Source of the DNA: Kocuria sp. p3-SID1428
GTDB lineage: Bacteria; Actinomycetota; Actinomycetes; Actinomycetales; Micrococcaceae
DNA length: 16,042 bases
NCBI RefSeq assembly: GCF_025149945.1
Contig: NZ_JALXVH010000055.1
Span: forward strand, 1 to 16,042
Direction: 5' to 3'
Shown: one piece after another, positions 1 to 6,995 of the stretch
Layout of the letters: each line of letters starts with the position of its first letter
Position numbering within the stretch: position 1 is the stretch's first letter
Notes under the pieces: generated by a model
What the model saw: only the letters and a program-made list of their open reading frames with translations
Databases searched by the model: none
What the model was told of the DNA's origin: nothing
Program-made: the position numbers and the translations under genes

Positions 1-5
1 AGACT

Positions 6-752
6 TCAGCGCCCGAGCAGCCTCCGGGCCTTGTCGCCCAGCACCTTGGCGCGGGCGGTCACGCCCCACCTGGCCACATTGACGATGGCCTCGCGGGTGA
101 TGTCAGCGCTCATCTTGGAATCGCCCTCGGCGCGCTCGACGAAGGTGATGGGGACCTCGACGACGTGCAGGCCGGCGAGCTCGGTGCGCCAGCCCAGGTC
201 GATCTGGAAGCAGTAGCCGCGCGAGGTCACCGAGGTGTAGTCGATGGCCTGCAGGGTCTCGGCGCGGAAGGCGCGGAAGCCGGCGGTGATGTCATTGATG
301 GCCGAGCCCAGGAAGAAGCGTGCGTAGATGCCGCCGCCGCGGGAGATGAACTTGCGGATCCACGGCCAGTTCACGGTCGAGCCGCCGGGCACGTAGCGCG
401 AGCCGATCGCCAGGTCGGCGCCGTTCTCGACCGCCTGCAGCAGCTTGGGCAGCTCCTCGGGCTGGTGCGAGCAGTCGGCGTCCATCTCCACGAGGACCTC
501 GTAGCCCTCGGCCAGGCCCCAGGTGAACCCGGCGATGTAGGCCTGGCCCAGGCCGTTCTTCTCGGTGCGGTGCAGGACGTGGATCTGCGCATCGGCCTGC
601 GCCATGCGATCCGCCATCTCGCCCGTGCCGTCGGGGCTGTTGTCGTCCACGACGAGCACATCGCCCTGCGGGACGGCGCGACGCAGTCGATCCATGACGG
701 TCGGCAGCGACTCGCGCTCGTTGTAGGTGGGGATGATGATGAGGGAACGCAC
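6..752 (-). CDS. ppm1: Polyprenol-phosphate mannosyltransferase (GT2 family), Ppm1-type
   Basis: Predicted to transfer mannose from GDP-mannose to polyprenol phosphate on the cytosolic face of the membrane, giving the lipid-linked donor used for lipoglycan and protein mannosylation. The 248-residue protein shows the GT2 dolichyl-phosphate-mannose synthase motifs in order: PTYNE (8-12), [10 protein letters not shown] (34-43), the metal-binding DAD within MDAD (90-93), AIGSRY (115-120), ITAGFRAF (155-162) and [10 protein letters not shown] (177-186). It ends in a basic tail and has no membrane segment or fused apolipoprotein N-acyltransferase domain, unlike the two-domain mycobacterial enzyme; a partner Lnt could lie outside the window. 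I chose the GTG at 752 because the family starts just before PTYNE and an AAAGGA lies about 10 nt upstream; the frame stays open further upstream but that stretch is not protein-like. It is the last gene of the leftward series and is preceded by a 322-bp spacer. Function is confident; the start is fairly sure. Confidence 0.93.
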   Translation of the reverse strand: MRSLIIIPTYNERESLPTVMDRLRRAVPQGDVLVVDDNSPDGTGEMADRMAQADAQIHVLHRTEKNGLGQAYIAGFTWGLAEGYEVLVEMDADCSHQPEELPKLLQAVENGADLAIGSRYVPGGSTVNWPWIRKFISRGGGIYARFFLGSAINDITAGFRAFRAETLQAIDYTSVTSRGYCFQIDLGWRTELAGLHVVEVPITFVERAEGDSKMSADITREAIVNVARWGVTARAKVLGDKARRLLGR

Positions 753-795
753 GCTGCGCGCATCCTTTCGCCGAAATGCACCGAGCAGGACATCG

Positions 796-819
796 GGGGC
801 CCGCCTTGAGGCGGACCCC
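796..819 (-). promoter_or_regulatory. Stem-loop in the ppm1 leader
   Basis: Arms GGGGCCCGCC (796-805) and GGCGGACCCC (810-819) pair over 10 bp with one mismatch around a 4-nt loop (806-809). The structure lies 44-67 nt before the ppm1 GTG. There is no T-run after it on the - strand, so a leader structure is more likely than a terminator. The pairing is visible; any regulatory role is inference. Confidence 0.4.
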
Positions 820-901
820 GCACCGACGGTGTGGCGCACACCCTCGGGGCCCGCTGGGTGCAGTGCGGGCAAGGGATGGGACGCGCCGGTGCAGGTCGAC
901 C

Positions 902-931
902 AGTCTAATCGTGCCGCACCGGAGCCACGAA
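902..931 (-). promoter_or_regulatory. Possible sigma70-type promoter for ppm1
   Basis: On the - strand TTCGTG (931-926) and TAGACT (907-902) are separated by 18 nt. The -10 fits the actinobacterial TANNNT pattern; the -35 shares TT and G with the consensus but is weak. The predicted transcript start is near 895. This is the only AT-richer patch in an otherwise GC-rich spacer, which lends mild support. Confidence 0.35.
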
Positions 932-939
932 TACGACGA

Positions 940-957
940 CGGGCCCGACGAGGCCCG
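940..957 (-). terminator. Weak terminator-like stem-loop after the amidohydrolase-like gene
   Basis: CGGGCC (940-945) and GGCCCG (952-957) form a perfect 6-bp stem with a 6-nt loop, followed on the - strand by a mixed TCGTCGTATTCG rather than a clean T-run. It lies about 120 nt past the stop codon of the upstream gene and directly upstream of the possible ppm1 promoter. It could end the upstream transcript, but the signal is weak. Confidence 0.25.
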
Positions 958-1074
958 GAATCAGGCCGCTGAAGTGCAGACTCTGCCATGAGCGGGCGCA
1001 GTGCTCGGGCATCGACAGGCACGGCACAGGTTCACCGAGGATCTTGGCAGGGTCCTTGACGCGGCTTCCCAGGC

Positions 1075-2202
1075 TCAGGCCCGGCTCAGGGTGCGCCCCT
1101 CCACGACGGTCTGGGTGCAGCGCGGTGCGGCCTCGTCCTCGAGCGCCGGCAGCAGCGGGGTGCGCGCCCGGGGGTCGGTGCTCCAGGCGGCGGCGGTGCC
1201 CTCGGCCTGCTGGACCATCAGCGCCTCGACCTCCCAGAGGGCATAGGTGGCCGGCGTCCCGGAGGCCAGCTGCCCCGCCATGGGATGCCCGCCGCCCAGG
1301 GCGCGCCAGGCGCCGCGGGTCGCAGCCACGAAGGCTGCCCGCGCCGAGATGCGCTGCTGCGGATCGGGGTGGTGCAGCAGATCCCGCACGGCTTCCCAGC
1401 TGTCGAGAAGGTCGGCACCCGTGCCCCAGACGACCGGGATGCCCCGGCGGTAGAGCTCGGCCACCGGTGCCTCGGCCGATGGATCGAGGCACAGCGTCAC
1501 GGACCCGGCCGCGATGCGCTCCAGGTCGGCCTGGGACAGCTCCACGGCGCCCACGAGATCCAGGCGAACGCCCATGGCGCGGGTGGCGCGCTCCCCCGCG
1601 CTGTCGGCCACGAGCTCGAGCCCGTCCAGGGCGATGGCCAGCTCATCGGGGCTGCCGACAGCCAGTGCCGGGGACAGCGAGGCCTGCGAGACCTCCGTGC
1701 AGAACGAGGCCACCGCCTGGGCCTCGGCACCGACCACCGGCAGACGCAGGCCCACCAGGGGTGCGGCGAAGCGCTCACGGACCTGCTCGATGAGCTCGCC
1801 GATCTCGTCCTGCGGCTCAAGGCTCGGCCACAGCAGAACCCGAGCGCCGTGACCCTGCTCGGCGGCCCGATCCCAGGCCTGCAGCGCCTCGGTGTCTCGC
1901 AGCGCCCCGGTGTGCACCACCGCACCTAGCCCGAGGTCCGCCGCCGCGCTCGGATCGGCAGTGCGCCCGAGATCCGCGGAGCTGTCGACGAAGGCCGGGG
2001 TGATCAGCCGCCCATCCAGCTCGACGACCTGCATCCGCTGATCCTGCAGCGAGTCCGCGGCCTGCTCCGAGCCGACCCAGACCACCTGATCCCCCTCGGC
2101 GATCATGGCCGAGGCCCCGGGGTCCACGGTCGTGTAGACGGAGCCCCTGCGGTAGAGGACGGGGCCCTCGAGGGGGCTCGGCTCGGGGTTCGGCTGGGAC
2201 AT
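1075..2202 (-). CDS. Amidohydrolase-fold protein lacking the metal ligands (likely pseudoenzyme)
   Basis: The 375-residue protein has the layout of the amidohydrolase (composite domain) superfamily. An N-terminal beta-sandwich strand set, VYTTVDPGASAM (22-33) and VVWVGSEQ (40-47), is followed by LDGRLITPAFVD (62-73), where real enzymes begin their TIM barrel. The signature HxH that should follow PxFVD is replaced: the positions are Ser75 and Asp77 in DSSAD (73-77). The later His-rich segment is also gone (VRLDLVGAVEL, 212-222), and the usual GSD(A/S) aspartate region reads GTGAD (260-264). I therefore expect no metal-dependent hydrolysis. The fold assignment rests on N- and C-terminal similarity; no substrate can be named. 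The ATG is supported by AAGGAG (2212-2207) four nucleotides upstream. It lies between helY and ppm1, 108 bp from helY. It is full length with no frameshift, so the protein is probably made. Confidence 0.75.
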   Translation of the reverse strand: MSQPNPEPSPLEGPVLYRRGSVYTTVDPGASAMIAEGDQVVWVGSEQAADSLQDQRMQVVELDGRLITPAFVDSSADLGRTADPSAAADLGLGAVVHTGALRDTEALQAWDRAAEQGHGARVLLWPSLEPQDEIGELIEQVRERFAAPLVGLRLPVVGAEAQAVASFCTEVSQASLSPALAVGSPDELAIALDGLELVADSAGERATRAMGVRLDLVGAVELSQADLERIAAGSVTLCLDPSAEAPVAELYRRGIPVVWGTGADLLDSWEAVRDLLHHPDPQQRISARAAFVAATRGAWRALGGGHPMAGQLASGTPATYALWEVEALMVQQAEGTAAAWSTDPRARTPLLPALEDEAAPRCTQTVVEGRTLSRA

Positions 2203-2310
2203 GGTGCTCCTTCTCAGGACTCGGGGAGGTGGGGGGTGAATCGGATGAGGGGCGGTGCTGCCCCCGGACAGAGGCCACCAGGGCCGGTGCGGCTCAAAGA
2301 TGGGTGCAGC

Positions 2311-5196
2311 TCATGGCTCGGGGTCCTCGAGCACGGACTGGACGACCACGCCCCGACGGATCAGATCCACGGCGCGCTGGCAGCCGGTGCGCGTCCGGGC
2401 GTCGAGGCTGTGGATCGAGGCCACCTGATCGAGCAGGTCGATCACCTGCTTGGTCCAGCGCACGAAGTCGCCGGCGGCCAGCTCGGTGTCCTCGAGAGTT
2501 GCGCGCAGCGACCCGCCGCGTGCCCAGCGGTGCATGGGCCCGATCATGCCCAGCTCCGGCTCGGCAGTCTGATCGACCCGGTGCTGCTCCTCCAGATCGG
2601 TCAGCCGCGTCCAATGCGTCACGGCGGTCGCGACGGCCTGCTCGATCTTGGCGGAGGGCAGCCGCGGGCGGGCGCCGGCATCCTGGCGCTTGGCCTGGTA
2701 CGTGAAGACGGTGGCCACCGCGGCGATCGAGGCCGGGTCCAGCCCGTCCAGGATGCCGTCGCGCAGGCCCATGGCCAGCAGGAGATCGCGGTCGCCGTAG
2801 ATCCGCCGCAGGCTCTGCCCGGCCGGAGTCAGACGCAGCTCGTCGTCGCGGCGCTCGAGGTAGTCGAGCTCGTGCAGCACGGAGGTGATGCGGTCGAAGC
2901 GCGCGGCCACGGCGTTCGTGCGGCCGTCGAGCTGTCGCATGAGGCGGTCGGTGTCCTTGCGCAGCCGCTCCCAGCGCTCGGCCCAGCGGGCGTGCTGCTC
3001 GCGGTCGCTGCAGCCGTGGCAGGGGTGCTCGCGCAGTCGGCGGCGCAGCTCGGTGATGCGGGCCTCGGAGCCCGAGCCGCCGCGGGCGAAGCGCGGCTGC
3101 TCGCTGCGGCTGCCCGAGCGCGGCGGCACCCCCTCCTTCAGCGCGGTGCGCATGGCCCCGGAGATGACCTTGCGCTCCTTGAGCGAGGCGACCGCGATCC
3201 GCTTGGGCAGCCGGATCCGCGAGATCGGCTCGAGCGGTCCTTCGAGGTCCTGGGCGCCCATGCGGCGCAGATGGGCGTCGTGGGTGACGACCGAGGGCCT
3301 CGGCTGCGGGGAGTGCGGATCCGGGGCGATCACCACGGCGAAGCCCCGGTTGCGGCCGTTCGGGATGTCCACGACGTCGCCGGGCAGCAGATCCTGCAGC
3401 GAGGACGCGGCCTCCGTGCGCCGGGCGTGTGAACGCGCCTTCTCGGCCGCCTTCTCGGTCTCCTTGAGCTCCCTGCGCAGGGCGGCGTACTCCGTGAAGT
3501 CGCCCAGGTGGCAGGTCATGGACTCCTCGTAGCCGGCCAGCGCCTCCTGATTGCGGCGCACCTCCCGGGCGATGCCCACGACCGAGCGGTCGGCCTGGAA
3601 CTGCGCGAACGACGATTCCAGGATCCCGCGCGTGCGCTGGGCGCCGAACTGCGCGATGAGGTTGACCGACATGTTGTAGGTCGGTCGGAAGCTCGAGTTC
3701 AGCGGATACGTGCGCTTGGAGGCCAGGCCGGCCACGGCCTGAGGGTCGGAGCCGGGCCTCCACAGGACGACGGCGTGGCCCTCCACGTCGATGCCGCGGC
3801 GCCCCGCGCGCCCGGTGAGCTGGGTGTACTCCCCCGGCGTGATGTCCACGCGGGCTTCGCCGTTGAACTTGTCCAGGCGCTCGAGCACCACGGAGCGCGC
3901 CGGCATGTTGATGCCCAGCGCCAGCGTCTCGGTGGCGAACACGGCCTTGATCAGTCCCTGAGCGAACAGCTCCTCGACGACCTCCTTGAACAGCGGCAGC
4001 AGTCCCGCGTGGTGGGCGGCCACGCCGTGCAGCAGGCCGTCGCGCCACTGCCGGAAGCCCAGGACGTCCAGGTCGGCGTCGTTGAGCGAGGCGGCCGCCT
4101 CCGCGGTCACGGCACGAATGGTGCGCCGCTCCGCCTCGGTGGTCAGCTGCAGGTCGGCGGCCAGGCACTGGGTGACGGCGTCATCGCAGCCCGCGCGGGA
4201 GAAGATGAACGTGATCGCCGGCAGCAGACCCTCGCTGTGCAGACGACGCAGCAGGTGGGGGCGGCTGATGCGAGGGATGGACCCGCTGCGGTCGTCGCGC
4301 CCGCGCTCGTCCCGGCCGTGTCCGCCGTGCCCACGGCCGTTCTTGCGGCCCATGCGATCGCGGGAGCGTCCGCCCGGGCCGCGTCGTGCGGAGGACTGCG
4401 AGCGGGCCAGGTGCAGCAGCTCCGGGTTCACGGCGGGCGGTTCGATCTTGGCTTCCAGGCCGGCCTCCCGGGCGCGCCCGAGCCGCTCGGCCTTCTCGGC
4501 GGCCTGCTCGACCGTGTCCGTGACGAACAGGTCCATCAGCTCGGTGCCGACCTGCATGTGCTGCCACAGCGGGACGGGGCGGTCCTCGGAGACCACTACG
4601 TCGGTCTCCCCGCGCACGGTGCCCAGCCAGTCGCCGAACTCCTCCGCGTTGGAGACCGTGGCGGACAGGCAGGCCATCTGCACGTGCGGCGGCAGGTGGA
4701 TGATGACCTCCTCCCACACCGCCCCGCGGAAGCGATCGGCGAGGTAGTGGACCTCGTCCATCACCACGAAGCCGAGGTTGCTCAGGGTGGGCGAGTCCGC
4801 GTAGAGCATGTTGCGCAGGACCTCGGTGGTCATCACGACCACGTCCGCCTCGGGATTGATCGAGGTGTCCCCGGTGAGCAGGCCCACCCGATCGGCGCCG
4901 AAGCGGCGCACGAAGTCAGAGTGCTTCTGATTGCTCAGCGCCTTGATGGGCGTGGTGTAGAACGCCTTCTGCCCGCGCTGCAGCGCCAGATCGACGGCGA
5001 ACTCCCCCACGACCGTCTTGCCGGCACCGGTGGGCGCTGCGACCAGGACGCCGCGGCCCTCCTCGAGCGCGCGGCACCCTTCGATCTGGAACTCGTCGAG
5101 CTCGAAGTCCAAGCTGGCCGCGAACCGGCTGTAGTGAGTTCTGGCCTCGGAGGCGCGGGCCTTGGCTGCCATGTATCGCTCGGCTGGACTGGGCAT
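2311..5196 (-). CDS. helY: Ski2/Mtr4-like DEVH-box RNA helicase HelY
   Basis: A 961-residue superfamily 2 ATPase of the Ski2/Mtr4 group, expected to unwind RNA in the cytosol. Motifs in order: APTGAGKT Walker A (54-61), TTPIKALSNQK (81-91), TGD (108-110), TTEVLRNML (123-131), DEVH (147-150), SAT (178-180), ITFIFSRAGC (328-337), ATETLALGINMPA (421-433) and QLTGRAGRRGID (459-470). A KOW/arch-like piece follows (LLPGDVVDIPNG, 603-614), then a HPCHGC motif (724-729) usual for actinobacterial members, and a DSHCT-type C-terminal domain (about 785-955). Between the two RecA lobes is an Arg/Gly/Asp-rich insert (about 270-305). The ATG has GGAGG only 1 nt upstream, too close for a ribosome site, but TAGGGT lies 6 nt upstream (5208-5203), so a leaderless mRNA is likely. 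The downstream 108-bp gap holds only a weak 5-bp hairpin (2264-2249). It follows tatC as in M. tuberculosis (Rv2093c, Rv2092c). Confidence 0.95.
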   Translation of the reverse strand: MPSPAERYMAAKARASEARTHYSRFAASLDFELDEFQIEGCRALEEGRGVLVAAPTGAGKTVVGEFAVDLALQRGQKAFYTTPIKALSNQKHSDFVRRFGADRVGLLTGDTSINPEADVVVMTTEVLRNMLYADSPTLSNLGFVVMDEVHYLADRFRGAVWEEVIIHLPPHVQMACLSATVSNAEEFGDWLGTVRGETDVVVSEDRPVPLWQHMQVGTELMDLFVTDTVEQAAEKAERLGRAREAGLEAKIEPPAVNPELLHLARSQSSARRGPGGRSRDRMGRKNGRGHGGHGRDERGRDDRSGSIPRISRPHLLRRLHSEGLLPAITFIFSRAGCDDAVTQCLAADLQLTTEAERRTIRAVTAEAAASLNDADLDVLGFRQWRDGLLHGVAAHHAGLLPLFKEVVEELFAQGLIKAVFATETLALGINMPARSVVLERLDKFNGEARVDITPGEYTQLTGRAGRRGIDVEGHAVVLWRPGSDPQAVAGLASKRTYPLNSSFRPTYNMSVNLIAQFGAQRTRGILESSFAQFQADRSVVGIAREVRRNQEALAGYEESMTCHLGDFTEYAALRRELKETEKAAEKARSHARRTEAASSLQDLLPGDVVDIPNGRNRGFAVVIAPDPHSPQPRPSVVTHDAHLRRMGAQDLEGPLEPISRIRLPKRIAVASLKERKVISGAMRTALKEGVPPRSGSRSEQPRFARGGSGSEARITELRRRLREHPCHGCSDREQHARWAERWERLRKDTDRLMRQLDGRTNAVAARFDRITSVLHELDYLERRDDELRLTPAGQSLRRIYGDRDLLLAMGLRDGILDGLDPASIAAVATVFTYQAKRQDAGARPRLPSAKIEQAVATAVTHWTRLTDLEEQHRVDQTAEPELGMIGPMHRWARGGSLRATLEDTELAAGDFVRWTKQVIDLLDQVASIHSLDARTRTGCQRAVDLIRRGVVVQSVLEDPEP

Positions 5197-5202
5197 GCCT
5201 CC

Positions 5203-5208
5203 ACCCTA
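5203..5208 (-). promoter_or_regulatory. -10-like element placing helY transcription start at its ATG
   Basis: TAGGGT on the - strand (TANNNT pattern) ends 6 nt before the helY ATG at 5196. That spacing would start the transcript at or within a base of the ATG, giving a leaderless mRNA. No good -35 hexamer is visible 16-18 nt upstream, which is common in actinobacterial promoters. Confidence 0.45.
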
Positions 5209-5292
5209 CGACCCGACGACGACAGCCCAGCATGCCCTCGAGGGGCCTCCTGATGTGCTGTCGCCTGTCGAGTGGCCAGCAGGAGGGGCGGA

Positions 5293-6204
5293 TCAGCGCG
5301 TGTCGTCGGTGCGGCCCATGGCGCTGAGGTCCTCTGCGGAGGTCGCGCTGTCGGCGCCCAGGCCGAGCTCGGCCTCGCGAGCAGCCCGCCGCTTGGCCTT
5401 GCGGCGATCCAGGATCAGGCACAGCGCCACCGCGAGGAAGAACAGCAGCAGCAGCGGCACCGCCAGGTAGAACATGGTCATCATGTCCGGACCGGGCGCC
5501 GCCATGGCCGAGATGATCAGGACGACGATCACCACCCAGCGCCACGAGCGCAGGATGGTGCGTCCCTTGAGGATCCCCATCATGTTCAGCCCCACCAGCA
5601 GCACGGGCAGCACAAAGGAGATGCCGAAGGTGAGGATCAGCTGCATGAAGAACGTCACGTAGACGTCCGCGCCGATCAGGTTGGTGCCGCCGGTGGGCGT
5701 GAACGACGTCAGCGCAATGACCGCAGTGGGCAGCACCAGCACGGCCACCGCGCAGCCGATCAGGAACAGCGGAACGGCTGCCAGCACGAAGCCGTAGGCG
5801 TAGCGCTTCTCCTTCTTCTGCAGCGCCGGCATGATGAACGCCCAGATCTGGTACAGCCAGACCGGGCTGGAGATGATCACGCCGAGCGTCAGGGCGACCT
5901 GGACCATCTGATTGAACGGGCCGCCGACCGAGTTGTAGTTGACGGCGGCTTCCTGGCCCTGGGCCTCCGCCACCGCCGTGAGAGGCTCGGTGATGTAGGC
6001 CATGAACGGGTTGTAGACCACGAAGCCCAGGACCATGCCGATCACGAGGCCGATGGCGGACTTGATCAGGCGGTTGCGCAGCTCGCGCAGGTGCTCGGTG
6101 AGCGCCATCTGCGCCTGCGGGTTGCGGCGGCGGCTGCGCATGCGGCGCTGCTCGCGCCGATCCGCTCCGGCTGCGGCCGACTTCTCCGGCTGCTTCTCGG
6201 TCAT
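5293..6204 (-). CDS. tatC: Sec-independent (Tat) translocase subunit TatC
   Basis: Integral membrane receptor that, with TatB/TatA, recognises twin-arginine signal peptides and exports folded proteins. The 303-residue protein carries HLRELRNRL (38-46), the first periplasmic-loop area, and WAFIMPALQKKE (121-132), where Glu132 aligns with the E. coli residue that contacts the twin arginines. Six hydrophobic segments fall at about 50-68, 99-123, 136-158, 184-205, 218-234 and 240-266. The N-terminus (1-32) is a basic extension and the C-terminus an acidic tail after a basic KAKRRAARE stretch, both longer than in E. coli TatC. The ATG has AGGGAG (6217-6212) 7 nt upstream. It is 112 bp downstream of tatA, with two hairpins in the gap, and 96 bp before helY. 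No TatB gene is visible here; actinobacterial tatB usually lies elsewhere. Confidence 0.97.
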   Translation of the reverse strand: MTEKQPEKSAAAGADRREQRRMRSRRRNPQAQMALTEHLRELRNRLIKSAIGLVIGMVLGFVVYNPFMAYITEPLTAVAEAQGQEAAVNYNSVGGPFNQMVQVALTLGVIISSPVWLYQIWAFIMPALQKKEKRYAYGFVLAAVPLFLIGCAVAVLVLPTAVIALTSFTPTGGTNLIGADVYVTFFMQLILTFGISFVLPVLLVGLNMMGILKGRTILRSWRWVVIVVLIISAMAAPGPDMMTMFYLAVPLLLLFFLAVALCLILDRRKAKRRAAREAELGLGADSATSAEDLSAMGRTDDTR

Positions 6205-6221
6205 CGTGGGTCTCCCTGGGA

Positions 6222-6246
6222 GCCGTCGCGAGGCAATCGCGACGGC
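6222..6246 (-). promoter_or_regulatory. Perfect stem-loop just before tatC
   Basis: Arms GCCGTCGCGA (6222-6231) and TCGCGACGGC (6237-6246) are exact inverted repeats of 10 bp with a 5-nt loop (6232-6236). It lies 18 nt upstream of the tatC ATG and only 4 nt before its AGGGAG ribosome site. In the tatA-tatC mRNA it could slow translation of tatC or protect the upstream RNA end. There is no T-run, so simple termination is less likely. Confidence 0.6.
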
Positions 6247-6253
6247 AGGCGAA

Positions 6254-6285
6254 CCGGGCCGGAGTCCGTGGGGACTTCGGCCCGG
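6254..6285 (-). promoter_or_regulatory. Second intercistronic stem-loop between tatA and tatC
   Basis: Arms CCGGGCCGGAGTCC (6254-6267) and GGACTTCGGCCCGG (6272-6285) pair over 14 bp with a single mismatch and a 4-nt loop (6268-6271). It begins 31 nt past the tatA stop codon and is separated from the next hairpin by 7 nt. Likely roles are partial termination or mRNA stabilisation that leaves more TatA than TatC; this role is inferred from position. Confidence 0.6.
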
Positions 6286-6316
6286 AGGTCAGCTGACGGG
6301 GCGGTGAGCCCCGGCG

Positions 6317-6616
6317 TCATCGGGCGTTGCCGTCTGCGTTTGAGGCGCTGTCCGCCGCCGTGGAGCCGTTGGTGCCCGTGCTGGTGCTGCTGCTGGTCCC
6401 GTTCTCGCGGACGGTCTCGCCGTCGACGATCGTGGACTCGTTCTCGCCCTGGGAGTCCTTGCCGTCGTCCTTCATCTCCTTGACCTCGGACTTGAAGATG
6501 CGCATGGACTGACCCAGGCTGCGGGCCATTCCGGGCAGCTTGGGCGCGCCGAACAGCAGCACGATCACCAGCAGGATCAGGACGATGAACATCGGGTTGT
6601 CGAAGAGCTTACCCAT
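6317..6616 (-). CDS. tatA: Sec-independent (Tat) translocase subunit TatA
   Basis: Pore-forming, oligomerising Tat subunit. The 99-residue protein has a single N-terminal membrane helix (about 9-22), the conserved FG hinge in [10 protein letters not shown] (21-29), then an amphipathic helix (about 27-48, [19 protein letters not shown]) and a long polar Ser/Thr/Asn/Gly-rich tail (about 50-99). The position of FG and Pro after the helix and the absence of a long TatB-like helical region favour TatA over TatB. The ATG overlaps the stop of the upstream small membrane-protein gene by 8 nt, with an AAAGGA-like ribosome site inside that gene, so translation is probably coupled. Gene order pafBC, small gene, tatA, tatC, helY matches the actinobacterial pattern. 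Confidence 0.95.
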   Translation of the reverse strand: MGKLFDNPMFIVLILLVIVLLFGAPKLPGMARSLGQSMRIFKSEVKEMKDDGKDSQGENESTIVDGETVRENGTSSSTSTGTNGSTAADSASNADGNAR

Positions 6617-6995
6617 TCGGGGATTCCTTTCCTCGTGCCGCCTGCAGGTCCTGGACCCGCTGCGGCTGAGCTCTCAGCGTCCGCCGCGCGATACGGCGCT
6701 CAACGCGCTCGGAGCGTCGTCTGTGACTGTCTTCACGATACTTCAGCCTGGCCTCGCGAGTCGGTGTGAACACGTCCGACGCGCCCCGCTGGACCAGGAG
6801 CTGGTGGCCTCGGGTGGACTGGGCCGGAGTTTGCGCGTCCGCACGATCCACGAGATCCCCGAGACGATCGAGCTCGCGCAGAGCTGCCAGGAGCCGCCGC
6901 CAGGTGGACCACAGGGCAGCCGCCAGGAACAGGGCCGCGACGATCACGAGCCCGCTCCACAGCAGCACCCACATCCACCAGGACACCTCGCTCAC
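6609..6995 (-). CDS. Small single-pass membrane protein of unknown function
   Basis: I do not recognise a characterised family. The 128-residue protein has one strong hydrophobic N-terminal segment (about 5-29, Trp-rich at its start), then a charged helical region (31-55) and a very Arg-rich C-terminal part (about 78-118). This fits a membrane anchor with a cytosolic basic tail that could bind nucleic acid or acidic partners. The GTG start at 6995 overlaps the pafBC stop as GTGA, and its own end overlaps tatA by 8 nt, so all three genes are probably translated together. A second possible start is the GTG three codons further in. Its place between PafBC and TatA is suggestive, but no role can be assigned. 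The codon bias matches its neighbours, which supports a real gene. Confidence 0.75.
   Translation of the reverse strand: MSEVSWWMWVLLWSGLVIVAALFLAAALWSTWRRLLAALRELDRLGDLVDRADAQTPAQSTRGHQLLVQRGASDVFTPTREARLKYREDSHRRRSERVERRIARRTLRAQPQRVQDLQAARGKESPNG

Larger units (their letters stand above)
753..1074. other. 322-bp non-coding spacer between the amidohydrolase-like gene and ppm1
   Basis: I see no gene here with actinobacterial codon bias. Short open frames exist on both strands but resemble no family. The stretch holds, in - strand order, an interrupted GC-rich stem-loop (957-940), a promoter-like pair (931-926 and 907-902), and a stem-loop in the presumed ppm1 leader (819-796). This suggests ppm1 has its own promoter and a leader of about 140 nt rather than being strictly co-transcribed with the upstream gene. 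Confidence 0.6.

Noticed and set aside
2294..4168. 624-codon open frame on the - strand inside helY in another frame
   Set aside because: Arg/Ala/Gly-rich shadow frame; the helicase motifs V and VI and DSHCT region are in the other frame.
5235..5244. CCCTCGAGGG palindrome between tatC and helY as a terminator or operator
   Set aside because: It has no loop and no T-run, and such 10-bp palindromes are expected by chance in DNA this rich in GC.
3508..5253. Long open frame on the + strand opposite helY
   Set aside because: Antisense shadow of the helicase; composition is biased and no motif is present.
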